DNA of 34,138 bases from Minisyncoccota bacterium. Lineage in GTDB: Bacteria; Patescibacteriota; JACMRA01. Position 1 is the stretch's first letter, and the number at the start of each line of letters is the position of its first letter. This document shows, in pieces, positions 16,937-24,505 of this stretch. Made by a program: the position numbers and the translations under genes. The notes under the pieces were generated by a model, which was not told where the DNA came from, ran no database searches, and worked only from the letters and a program-made list of their open reading frames with translations. The stretch lies in contig JACMRA010000006.1 in the NCBI GenBank assembly GCA_014376695.1, forward strand, positions 1 to 34,138, read 5' to 3'.

Positions 16937-16981
16937 TTCGCTCATCTTAGCGAGGCCTTGCAATTTAGGAATAAGATGTAG
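16937..16981 (+). repeat. att-like repeat copy 2
   Basis: 45 bp, identical to the comM 3' end except for three bases, all synonymous in the comM frame (TTT/TTC, CTC/CTT, CTG/TTG), so it still encodes FAHLSEALQFRNKM and a stop. Similarity ends abruptly on both sides. Confidence 0.9.
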
Positions 16982-17017
16982 AGGGAGAGCCAGAAAGCCT
17001 GTATTAATAATAACTAC

Positions 17018-17046
17018 TTGTCAAAAATATGTTTTCTACCTATTAT
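17018..17046 (+). promoter_or_regulatory. Candidate promoter of the module B gene
   Basis: TTGTCA (17018-17023), 17 bp, TATTAT (17041-17046); predicted start about 25 nt before ATG 17078. It overlaps the upstream in-frame start at 17018, which is therefore not used. Confidence 0.5.
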
Positions 17047-17077
17047 TCGGTTAACAATTATTAATTTGGAATTTAAC

Positions 17078-17953
17078 ATGGAGACAGTATCACAAGGAAC
17101 TAATCGACAATCACGCCAGGATCTTGAACAAAAAGTAGCTGAAGCGAAATGTGAATTAGATAGAGAGGAAGTTGCAAACTGTTTGAAAAGTATTTTCGAG
17201 GTCGGTTATTCTCCCATTTCAGATGTACATATTTTGGCTAGACATTTACAAATAAATCTAGACTTACTAAAATCGCACAAATTCCTGCGAGTTTTTTTAC
17301 AACGCAAACCTGAAAGTTTGTACCATTTTGGAGCTGAAAGACCTGATATATCGGAAGGTACGATTATAGTTATTGATACAAATGGGAAAGCGATTGTATT
17401 ATACGATAGTGTTGATGGAAATAACTTTGTATTGACTACCGAAATAATAGATTATAACTTAACGGCCTAACCAGTATTACAATCAGCAAACCACCCTGAA
17501 GGTAATGAAACCAGAATTTCGTTCGACCCAGCTGAGTCATTTCGATTTGTTAGTTCAGGTGAGAAATCTCGAGTTTCAATAATCAGAGACTTTTTAACTG
17601 TAACAATTGAAATTAAAGGCGAAACAATACGCCAGCCTTTTTATAGGTCATCTGGCACTGATTCGAACTTACCGGGGGTTTGGTTCCCTTTTGACGGTGT
17701 TACTCAGTGTGATGAAACAACGCAAATGGGTAGAGGGTTTGAGATAAGTCGTTTTATAAATGATCAAGTACCAGAATTTATAGAAAGCGGTAGTACCAGA
17801 ACTGCAAATAGAATTACAAGGATGGGCGGCACACCATTAATCCAGGAATATGGTCCAATGTACCTAAAAATTTCTGAAATGCTAAATAGAGCAAGAATTG
17901 TACCCGAAAAAATAGTCACTTATGATGAAATAAATGAGGCTCTTAATTTGTAA
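17078..17953 (+). pseudogene. Unknown protein gene interrupted by one in-frame TAA
   Basis: From ATG 17078 the frame reads METVSQGTNRQSRQDLEQKV to TAA at 17468-17470, then continues in the same frame without any further stop (PVLQSANHPEGNETRISFDP ... FEISRFINDQVPEF ... EKIVTYDEINEALNL) to TAA 17953. Read through, it is a 291-residue protein. The second half starts in mid-fold and has no plausible start until ATG 17726, so one gene with one nonsense change is the simplest reading. No motif is recognised; the N-terminal part is helical (ELDREEVANCLKSIF), the middle beta-rich (GTIIVIDTNGKAIVLYD). It could encode a small effector or immunity protein, but nothing in the sequence shows this. Confidence 0.6.
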
Positions 17954-18015
17954 TTTTAATAATTCGCACTAAGGTGCGGGGTCATTCGAGTAAAGCCACA
18001 TTTAGAATAGCTTTT

Positions 18016-18060
18016 TTGACCCACTTTAACCAGGCCTTGCAATTTAGGAATAAGATGTAG
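18016..18060 (+). repeat. att-like repeat copy 3
   Basis: The last 29 bp (18032-18060) are identical to copy 2 and differ from comM at one base. The preceding 16 bp are diverged but still read like a ComM end (LTHFNQALQFRNKM against FAHLSEALQFRNKM). Core: gcaatttaggaataagatg. Confidence 0.85.
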
Positions 18061-18085
18061 GATAACCTTGTGAGTTAAGCCTATT

Positions 18086-18358
18086 TTATTTATCTAGTTT
18101 TAGAATGATATCGAGGGCGTGTTCTAATTCTTGTTGATTGTATTTGTGCAGTTGGGTTAAAATACCCTTGGCAATTATATCTTTACAGACTCGGCTAGCT
18201 CCGCCTTTTACAGCTAATAATTGGGTAAAAATTGAGGCGTCGAGATTTTTAGATTCGATTTTGGTTTGGATAGTTTGCAACTGACCTATGATTTTTTTGC
18301 AGGAGATTACCATACTTTTTGCTTGGTCGTCGGTTAGTTTTATAGTCTTGGATACCAT
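18086..18358 (-). CDS. CsoR/RcnR-family (DUF156) repressor without the copper ligands
   Basis: 90 residues, all helical, with the family core KKIIGQLQTIQTKIES (21-36) and IFTQLLAVKGGASRVCKDII (43-62), the four-helix dimer seen in CsoR, RcnR, FrmR and CstR. By approximate alignment with M. tuberculosis CsoR, the ligand positions Cys36, His61 and Cys65 fall on Asp40, Gly65 and Gln69. The only cysteines are Cys20 and Cys58, outside the known sites. So it either senses something else (thiol oxidation by Cys20/Cys58 is possible) or is constitutive. It is divergent from the fasciclin-DipZ genes, with a CsoR-type palindrome between, which suggests it represses them. A TATAAT lies about 16 nt upstream of the start. 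Confidence 0.82.
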   Translation of the reverse strand: MVSKTIKLTDDQAKSMVISCKKIIGQLQTIQTKIESKNLDASIFTQLLAVKGGASRVCKDIIAKGILTQLHKYNQQELEHALDIILKLDK

Positions 18359-18490
18359 AGTAGTTTAGATGAGTATTATAATTAATGATTGTACTATTAT
18401 ATAATTACTCTATTATTAGGTAATGTCAAATAGAATGTCATATATTATTTCAATTATTGCTTTATTAATCGAATGTAAAGGCATACCCAT

Positions 18491-18502
18491 ACCCCTAGGG
18501 GT
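18491..18502. promoter_or_regulatory. CsoR-type operator (perfect GC-tract palindrome)
   Basis: ACCCCTAGGGGT is a perfect 12-bp palindrome inside CCCATACCCCTAGGGGTTG, closely resembling the C-tract/G-tract operators bound by CsoR-family proteins. It lies 64 bp before the fasciclin ATG and 132 bp from the regulator start; its right end touches a TTGACA. Confidence 0.7.
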
Positions 18503-18565
18503 TGACAAGATAAAAAAAACAATGCACTCTGAAAATAGTACTTCAAACAAGTATCTAATAAATAT

Positions 18566-19639
18566 ATGACCAACCCAAACACTCCAAACAACCCAACCAA
18601 CAAAATAAACTACACCCCAATTATAATTGGAATCCTTGCTGTCTTAGTTATCGGCGCAATTGCAATCGGCGCAATGAGCGGTGGCGATATGAAAAATAAT
18701 GCTGACAAAATGCGATCCTCAAGTATGATGGAAAAAACTGTAAATGTTGGCGGAGCCGCAATGTATCCCTCAAAAAATATTATTGACAATGTGGTCAACG
18801 CCTCTAATTTATCAACTCTTGTAACCGCTGTCAAAGCTGCTGATTTGGTAGATACACTAAAAAGCGCCGGACCATTTACCGTGTTTGGGCCAAATAACGA
18901 TGCCTTTGCAGCTCTACCAAACGGAACTGTTGACACATTGCTTCGACCAGAAGGCAAAGTTAATCTTCAAGAGATTTTGAAATACCACGTTGTTCCAGGT
19001 AAATTCCTTATCAGCGACCTTAAAGATGGTCAAATGCTCTCAACTGTACAAGGCGAAATGCTAAAAGTTACCAAAACTAACGGTCAAGTAATGATCAACG
19101 GAGCCGAAATCGAAACAGGCGACGTTATCCAATCCAATGGAGTTGCCCACGTAATCAAAAAAGTATTACTACCTCCCTCAGAAGTAACAGTTGGTGGAAG
19201 TGCAATGGTTCGAACTCAAAATGTTGTAACAAACGCTTCCAAGGCAACTAACCTATCAACTCTTGTAACCGCTGTCAAAGCCGCCGGTTTAGTCGAAACA
19301 TTACAAGGACCTGGACCATTTACAGTCTTTGCACCTGATAATAACGCCTTTGCCAAACTTCCTGCTGGAACTGTTGAAACACTTGTCAAACCAGAAAGCA
19401 AAGATACGCTAACCAAAATCTTAACTTATCACGTCGTTTCAGGAAAATATTTAGCCTCTTCTCTAAAAGATGGACAAGTATTAACTACCGTTCAAGGTCA
19501 AACCCTTACAGTTTCAAGGATGAATGACAAAATTATGTTAAAATCCTCAACTGGAAATACTGTAACTATCACACAAAGTGATGTAATTCAATCCAATGGC
19601 GTTGCTCACGTTATTGATTCAGTCTTAATGCCCCAATAA
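18566..19639 (+). CDS. Membrane-anchored protein with two fasciclin (FAS1) domains
   Basis: 357 residues. A short polar N-terminus (MTNPNTPNNPTNKINY) precedes one transmembrane helix (about 17-38), so the rest faces outward. After a Met-rich linker come two FAS1 domains, about 75-205 and 215-356, each with NLSTLVTAVKAA, GPFTVFxPxxxAFAxLPxGTV, a YHVVxGK motif and QSNGVAHVI, the H1 and H2 blocks of the family. The domains are similar even at DNA level (18808-18840 against 19254-19286), so the second arose by a fairly recent duplication. FAS1 domains usually mediate adhesion. It is the first gene after the CsoR-type operator and 62 bp upstream of the DipZ-like gene. Confidence 0.92.
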   Translation: MTNPNTPNNPTNKINYTPIIIGILAVLVIGAIAIGAMSGGDMKNNADKMRSSSMMEKTVNVGGAAMYPSKNIIDNVVNASNLSTLVTAVKAADLVDTLKSAGPFTVFGPNNDAFAALPNGTVDTLLRPEGKVNLQEILKYHVVPGKFLISDLKDGQMLSTVQGEMLKVTKTNGQVMINGAEIETGDVIQSNGVAHVIKKVLLPPSEVTVGGSAMVRTQNVVTNASKATNLSTLVTAVKAAGLVETLQGPGPFTVFAPDNNAFAKLPAGTVETLVKPESKDTLTKILTYHVVSGKYLASSLKDGQVLTTVQGQTLTVSRMNDKIMLKSSTGNTVTITQSDVIQSNGVAHVIDSVLMPQ

Positions 19640-19701
19640 AAAATTCTATAGATACTAAATAATAACCTTTTATATTGTAATATAACTCTAAACTTAAAAC
19701 T

Positions 19702-21456
19702 ATGACTCTCACACTTCTATCATTCTTGGCAGGTTTTCTTACCGTACTTGCACCTTGTACTTTACCATTTTTACCTGTCATAATTGGCGGAAGCGCAGGA
19801 AATAGCAATAAGTTTAGGCCTTATATTATTACTTTTTCACTTGTTATTTCACTACTGGCATTTACTTTACTCCTCAAAATAAGCACCCTTTTTATCAATA
19901 TTGATCCGGTTATTTGGACTGGATTATCAGGTACTATCCTAATCGCTCTTGGAGTAACATCGTTGTTTCCACAGCTTTGGGACAAAATTTCTTCCCGTCT
20001 AAATCTAACCAACAGCAGTAACGGCTTCATGCAAAAGTTTTCCAAACGCGACGACATGTTAGGTGCGGTTATGACTGGATTGGCTCTTGGTCCTGTGTTC
20101 TCAAGCTGTTCACCAACTTACGCTTTTGCCCTTGCCACGGCTCTTCAAGGAGATCTTCAATCGGGAATTATCAATATAATCAGTTACGTTCTGGGACTTG
20201 CCACGGTTATGCTTTTGATTGGAATTTTGGGGCAGAATGTAATCAAAAGATTAAAATGGGTAGCTAATCCCGACGGGATCTTCAAAAAAGTTATTGCCAT
20301 CATCTTTATAATTCTTGGCCTGTTTATTATACTTGGAATTGACAAAGAAATCCAAAAGTTTGCTGATGGAAATACTCTTTTTAGCGTTACTAAGCTTGAT
20401 AAGCGGTTACTTGATACTGCCTTAAACACAACTCCAGATACAAATTTGGACAAATCTAATAATAATCTAATTAGCAAAGAAAAAGCTGTCCCAGCTCCAG
20501 GATTGGTCGGTCTTCAAGATTGGATAAATTCTAACCCCACAACCCTCAAAGATCTTAAGGGCAAGGTAGTTTTGATTGATTTTTGGACTTATTCTTGCAT
20601 CAATTGTCAGCGAACTCAACCTTATCTTAATAGTTGGTACGATAGTTACAAAGACAAAGGCTTGACTATTTTGGGCTTGCACGCTCCTGAATTTGCCTTC
20701 GAAAAAAAGCTAGAAAATGTCCAAAAAGCCGTTTCCAAAGCCTCGATTAAATATCCAGTAGCCCTCGATAATGATTACGCAACATGGAATAAGTTTGGGG
20801 TCAAGGGGTGGCCATATAAAGTTTTGATTGATTCAAATGGACTTGTGAGATACACGCATTTTGGCGAGGGAGATTACGATATTACAGAAAAAAATATCCA
20901 AACACTACTTCAAGAAAGTAACCAAAATCTAAAATTTAATCCAAGCCCAGCAACCCAAAATCAGGTAATAAATAACAAAAGCACAGCTAATGTAGGCACT
21001 CCTGGGGGCGTCGCAATCTCAAAAGAAACCTACCTTGGATGGGCGCGAAACGAATATTTTGCTCAAGTAGATCAAATAAAGTATAATCAGGTAGGTACTT
21101 ACACGCCTGCAAAAGACAAGGAGCTGCTGCCAAATATGTTTAGTCTTAGTGGTAATTGGGTGGTAAATAATGAAAATATAGAATCCAAACCAGGCGACAA
21201 TAATACTTTGAGTATCAAAGTTACGGGTAAAAAAGTCTTCTTGGTGGCTGGTAGCGATTCCAAAGGAACAATAGAAATATCTGTCAACGGTAAATCCAAA
21301 ATAATCGAAGTTAGCGATGAGCAGCTATACACTATATACGACTCGAGTATCGCTGATTTAACTCCTGCAGATCAAATAAATAGCCAATTAAAAGACCAGG
21401 TCATCAATTTGAAAGTTAGCCCGAATGTACGACTAAACGCCTTTACTTTTGGGTAA
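19702..21456 (+). CDS. DipZ-like fusion: CcdA membrane domain, thioredoxin/TlpA domain, C-terminal beta domain
   Basis: 584 residues. Residues 1-215 are a six-helix CcdA/DsbD-type electron carrier with its two cysteines in APCTLPFLP (Cys19) and FSSCSPTY (Cys136). Residues about 262-415 are an outward thioredoxin domain with active site WTYSCINCQ (Cys299, Cys302) and GWPYKVLID around the cis-proline. The last about 140 residues (YLGWARNEYF, LFLVAG-like strands) match the beta domain at the C-terminus of mycobacterial DipZ and relatives. Such proteins pass electrons from cytoplasmic thioredoxin across the membrane to reduce or isomerise disulfides of exported proteins. Likely clients are the Cys-containing secreted proteins of this genome (inference). 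Same operon as the fasciclin gene. Confidence 0.9.
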   Translation: MTLTLLSFLAGFLTVLAPCTLPFLPVIIGGSAGNSNKFRPYIITFSLVISLLAFTLLLKISTLFINIDPVIWTGLSGTILIALGVTSLFPQLWDKISSRLNLTNSSNGFMQKFSKRDDMLGAVMTGLALGPVFSSCSPTYAFALATALQGDLQSGIINIISYVLGLATVMLLIGILGQNVIKRLKWVANPDGIFKKVIAIIFIILGLFIILGIDKEIQKFADGNTLFSVTKLDKRLLDTALNTTPDTNLDKSNNNLISKEKAVPAPGLVGLQDWINSNPTTLKDLKGKVVLIDFWTYSCINCQRTQPYLNSWYDSYKDKGLTILGLHAPEFAFEKKLENVQKAVSKASIKYPVALDNDYATWNKFGVKGWPYKVLIDSNGLVRYTHFGEGDYDITEKNIQTLLQESNQNLKFNPSPATQNQVINNKSTANVGTPGGVAISKETYLGWARNEYFAQVDQIKYNQVGTYTPAKDKELLPNMFSLSGNWVVNNENIESKPGDNNTLSIKVTGKKVFLVAGSDSKGTIEISVNGKSKIIEVSDEQLYTIYDSSIADLTPADQINSQLKDQVINLKVSPNVRLNAFTFG

Positions 21457-21472
21457 TTTGGTGTTTTTGACT

Positions 21473-24352
21473 TTATTGTTTGGCATTTAGTTCTTGTTGA
21501 AGAATGTCCTTAGGGTTGGTTGTGATAATGTTGTACTCTCGAGGAAAGGAAATAATCTCAATAGCAACGTGGCGAGGCCCAGCAAAAAAGATTCCCTGAC
21601 CGACTTCGGATTGCAACAGGACTTGCTTTTCTCCGCTAGTTAATGCAAAAGTGTCGGCTACTTGATCGATGGCCGCACTAGATTGCTTGAGCAGGAGCTT
21701 CATCGCCGCATTGGTTACAATAGGCTTGCCCAAAGGCGAGGACAAAAAGTCGGTAACGTCTTGGGAAATTGTAGTAATACCAAGGTAGTACTTACGCGCT
21801 CGCTTGGCTAATCCGTACAAGAATCTGGCACTGTCCTCATATTGCATCAGAATCCAAGCTTCATCAATGGCTAGAATGCGTTTTTTGAGATTGGATCTAA
21901 TTTCTGTCCAGACGTATTTGAGCAGGATATACATAGCAATAGGCCGCAGAGTCTCTTGAAGGTCGCGAATACTAAAGACAATAAAATCATTATCAATATT
22001 CAAATTGGTCGGCTTATTAAAAATACCAGCAAAGGTTCCTTCGGTGTACCGATATAGACGCTGAGCCAGACTGTCGCCACCGACAATTCCTTGAAGAATT
22101 TCTACTAGATCTGACATCGTTGGCGGAACGACCGTATCGAGATTGCACTCGCTGGTGATATCTTTTTTGTTATAAGATTCTTGAATGGCCTTTTCCATAA
22201 TACTTACCTCAGTTGGATTAAGCTTACCAAGCATAAGGTTCATAAGTCCCATCAAATCAATAATAGCGGAGCGAATAATGTCGGCCACGCTTTCGCCAGG
22301 TAGGGGTTTGGGCAGATCGAATGGATTGATACGGTTACTTGAGTTAAGGCTAAAGTTGACAAATACTCCGCCAAGCGAATCGGCCAGCACCTTATATTCT
22401 TGTTCGGGATCGATGACGATGACGGCCACGCCAAGCATACGACTACGCAAAATCTCGAGTTTGACGGCAAACGACTTACCGGCTCCAGAGGTCGCAAAGA
22501 CCAGAGAATTAGCATTTTCGAGTTCAAAGCGATCGAAGATTATCAATGAGCTGTTATGGCGATTAATTCCATATAAAATACCTCCATCCGAAGACAAATC
22601 TGACGACACAAAAGGGAAGCAGGCCGATAACGGCGATGTATTCATATTCGAGACGACATCAAGATTGTCCATCAAAATTGGTAAACAGGAATTGAAACCG
22701 TCGTCCATCTGGAGAGCTGAGCGCTTAATCAAGATATTTTGTTGGCTAAGAATTCCCTCGATAGTTTGGGAGATTTTTTCCATTTCATCTTGAGTGTTGG
22801 CATAAATCTGAATGTAGACGCCTACGCGGAAGAATTTTTCGACTCCTTGTTGGATTGCGTCTCGAAGCCCTTCAACATCGCGGTAGGCAGTTTCTAGTTG
22901 CGGGTCCCGGGCTTTGCCTTGTTCGCTGTTAAGCTGAAGACTGGCTTGGATTTTACCAACCTTACCCTTGAGTTCGCGAAGCACATCGCTACTGTCCCGC
23001 GGATAAACAAAGATACTTATATCTAGTTCCATATCGGCATTGACTAGCCCTTCTAACCATCCAGAGACAATTACACGAGGATAAACCAGTACAAAAAACG
23101 AGCGAACCAGTTTGGTGTTCACCTGAATAAAACTGTTGTTGATACTGATTGCTGAGGGAGAAATTAGGTCTCGAATATTAGTAATGCCTTCTCGGTAGGA
23201 TTTTTCGGTTTCGATAAGGGCTTTTTGAATTTCGATTTCGGTCTTGATAACCTCTTTTCGGAGTTCAGACGGGTTTAGGGTTTTGAGGAATTCGGGCGAA
23301 TTTTTGTCTAAGACCGGGATAGGTTTGGATAAAACTTTGACAGCCGTGGTGGAGGTTTTTGGTCCAGTTCGGCGGGCATTACCGAATAGTGCGTCAAAAA
23401 ATCCTGGTTTCTTGGTGTTAATTGTTTTGGCGTTGAGGACTGCTGGGCTAGTCGATGTAAGAGCTGGGTTGGAGGGACTGGCAACTTGCTCGGTTTTGGT
23501 GACAATAGGTTGACTGACTGGACTGCTCAAGGGACTGGCTACTTGCTCGCGAATCAACTGACCTGGACCTACTATTTGGGGGTTAATAATACCAGAACTT
23601 ATTCCTTTGAGGCTGGCGTCTTGGATTTTGTGTTGATTAGACTCGATTAGGTGCCTGAGCCTATCGCGCGAGCTAAGAGGGTTATACTGACTTGAAAGTG
23701 ATATGTATTCGGGGTGGTCCTCGGCTTCAGGTATTGCCACAAGATCAGGCGTAACAGAGGTCGGAATTGAGTGGGGGATTGGATGGTATTGATCCCCCTC
23801 GTCGATTGGGATAGCCTTAACTTGAACGCTAGTTTGATTATCTTGGCGGCTAAGAAATTCTGGCCGAGTGGTAGCTCCTTGAGACGAATTAAGAGTTTGA
23901 GGCCTCTGTTGCTGGTGCCCTGAATTAATTGGTTGATCAAAATTAGTTTGGCGAACCAGTGGTATGTTGTTGATTTGAGTTGGTTGCGGGTTGCTGTTAT
24001 TAATCATTTGATTGATTAAGTCCTCGTCGGGGCTTTGAATTTTGATATTTTGGGTGGCCATATTTGGCGGCGGGGTTATCGTGCCGACAACGGTTGAGGG
24101 ATTAGACTGGAGAGCTGAGGCCGTACCATGGCTTATATGCTGATTAGCTGGTTGGGGATTGCCCTGTGATTTGTTATCCCAATTGCCATAACTACCCTTG
24201 ACATCAGAGTTGTTTTGGAGATTAGTTCCGAGATCTAGATTGGCCTGACCAAAGCTAGTTGGGACGATCGGGGTCGGCGTTTTGGTTGTTCCACCAAAAT
24301 TTTGGCCGGGTTTTTGCAAATCTATTTTGACTGGTTTACGAGGGTTGGTCAT
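21473..24352 (-). CDS. virB4: VirB4/TraC-family ATPase with long disordered N-terminus
   Basis: 959 residues from ATG 24352. Residues 1-350 are Pro/Gln/Asn/Ser-rich and disordered. The TraC-like N-terminal domain follows (FIQVNTKLVRSFFVLVYPRV, DISIFVYPRDSSDVLRELKG), then the ATPase: Walker A FATSGAGKSFAVKLE (about 619-633), VIVIDPEQEYKVLADSLGG, Walker B RILAIDEAWILMQYED (about 820-835), and TTISQDVTDFLSS. VirB4 proteins drive type IV secretion or pilus machines from the cytoplasmic face; CPR genomes commonly carry such genes beside membrane partners. The frame extends 28 codons further (TTG 24436, ATG 24433), but TACAAT lies exactly 6 nt before 24352, as at other leaderless starts here. Convergent with dipZ, 16 bp between stops. 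Confidence 0.92.
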   Translation of the reverse strand: MTNPRKPVKIDLQKPGQNFGGTTKTPTPIVPTSFGQANLDLGTNLQNNSDVKGSYGNWDNKSQGNPQPANQHISHGTASALQSNPSTVVGTITPPPNMATQNIKIQSPDEDLINQMINNSNPQPTQINNIPLVRQTNFDQPINSGHQQQRPQTLNSSQGATTRPEFLSRQDNQTSVQVKAIPIDEGDQYHPIPHSIPTSVTPDLVAIPEAEDHPEYISLSSQYNPLSSRDRLRHLIESNQHKIQDASLKGISSGIINPQIVGPGQLIREQVASPLSSPVSQPIVTKTEQVASPSNPALTSTSPAVLNAKTINTKKPGFFDALFGNARRTGPKTSTTAVKVLSKPIPVLDKNSPEFLKTLNPSELRKEVIKTEIEIQKALIETEKSYREGITNIRDLISPSAISINNSFIQVNTKLVRSFFVLVYPRVIVSGWLEGLVNADMELDISIFVYPRDSSDVLRELKGKVGKIQASLQLNSEQGKARDPQLETAYRDVEGLRDAIQQGVEKFFRVGVYIQIYANTQDEMEKISQTIEGILSQQNILIKRSALQMDDGFNSCLPILMDNLDVVSNMNTSPLSACFPFVSSDLSSDGGILYGINRHNSSLIIFDRFELENANSLVFATSGAGKSFAVKLEILRSRMLGVAVIVIDPEQEYKVLADSLGGVFVNFSLNSSNRINPFDLPKPLPGESVADIIRSAIIDLMGLMNLMLGKLNPTEVSIMEKAIQESYNKKDITSECNLDTVVPPTMSDLVEILQGIVGGDSLAQRLYRYTEGTFAGIFNKPTNLNIDNDFIVFSIRDLQETLRPIAMYILLKYVWTEIRSNLKKRILAIDEAWILMQYEDSARFLYGLAKRARKYYLGITTISQDVTDFLSSPLGKPIVTNAAMKLLLKQSSAAIDQVADTFALTSGEKQVLLQSEVGQGIFFAGPRHVAIEIISFPREYNIITTNPKDILQQELNAKQ

Positions 24353-24358
24353 CGAAAT

Positions 24359-24364
24359 ATTGTA
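24359..24364 (-). promoter_or_regulatory. -10 element for leaderless virB4 transcript
   Basis: TACAAT on the minus strand, 6 nt before ATG 24352. No convincing -35 at 17 bp. It decides the start against the upstream codons. Confidence 0.4.
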
Positions 24365-24470
24365 CTCAAGGTTATAACTGGTTGATTTTGAGTTAATTTT
24401 TGGATATTGGCAAGATAAAACTGCCCTTTCCATCAATCTTTTTTTGCTACATCAATTTAGGTAGTTTTGT

Positions 24471-24499
24471 TTGACGAGATTTGAGATTGATTGTAGATT
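24471..24499 (+). promoter_or_regulatory. Leaderless-type promoter of the DUF3137 operon
   Basis: TTGACG (24471-24476), 17 bp, TAGATT (24494-24499), 6 nt, ATG at 24506. Confidence 0.65.
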
Positions 24500-24505
24500 T
24501 GAAGT

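Larger units (their letters stand above)
15101..16981. mobile_element. Module A: integrase-less element at the comM 3' end, one decayed gene
   Basis: The segment between repeat copies 1 and 2, counting copy 2. It carries one gene on the minus strand with its own promoter and no recognisable integrase or transposase. Direct repeats of a gene's 3' end at both sides are the mark of site-specific integration at that end, as in cis-mobilisable elements. The first 100 bp (15101-15199) hold nothing I can name. Confidence 0.55.
16982..18060. mobile_element. Module B: second element in tandem at the comM 3' end, one decayed gene
   Basis: The segment from the end of repeat copy 2 through copy 3. It has one plus-strand gene with its own promoter, no integrase, and a small dyad (CGCAC-TAAG-GTGCG, about 17965-17978) after the gene. 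Past copy 3 comes the CsoR-like gene, presumably the original neighbour of comM. Confidence 0.55.

Noticed and set aside
16576-17953. Alternative genetic code or stop read-through to explain interrupted cargo genes
   Set aside because: The interrupting codons are TAA, which ends several intact conserved genes here; TGA is also used as a stop (27890, 31495).
15056-18060. Xer/dif-type sites as explanation for the 29-bp comM repeats
   Set aside because: The core is of similar length, but lacks the inverted 11-bp arms around a 6-bp centre.
18491-18530. TTGACA at 18502-18507 as -35 of the fasciclin promoter
   Set aside because: At 16-18 bp downstream the sequence is CACTCT-like, with no -10. It is kept only as part of the operator context; the true promoter may lie nearer the ATG (TATCTA at 18552).
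24353-24436. The upstream 28-codon extension of the VirB4-like protein
   Set aside because: It begins at TTG/ATG without ribosome binding site, has no family match, and the -10 box 6 nt before ATG 24352 fits a leaderless start.
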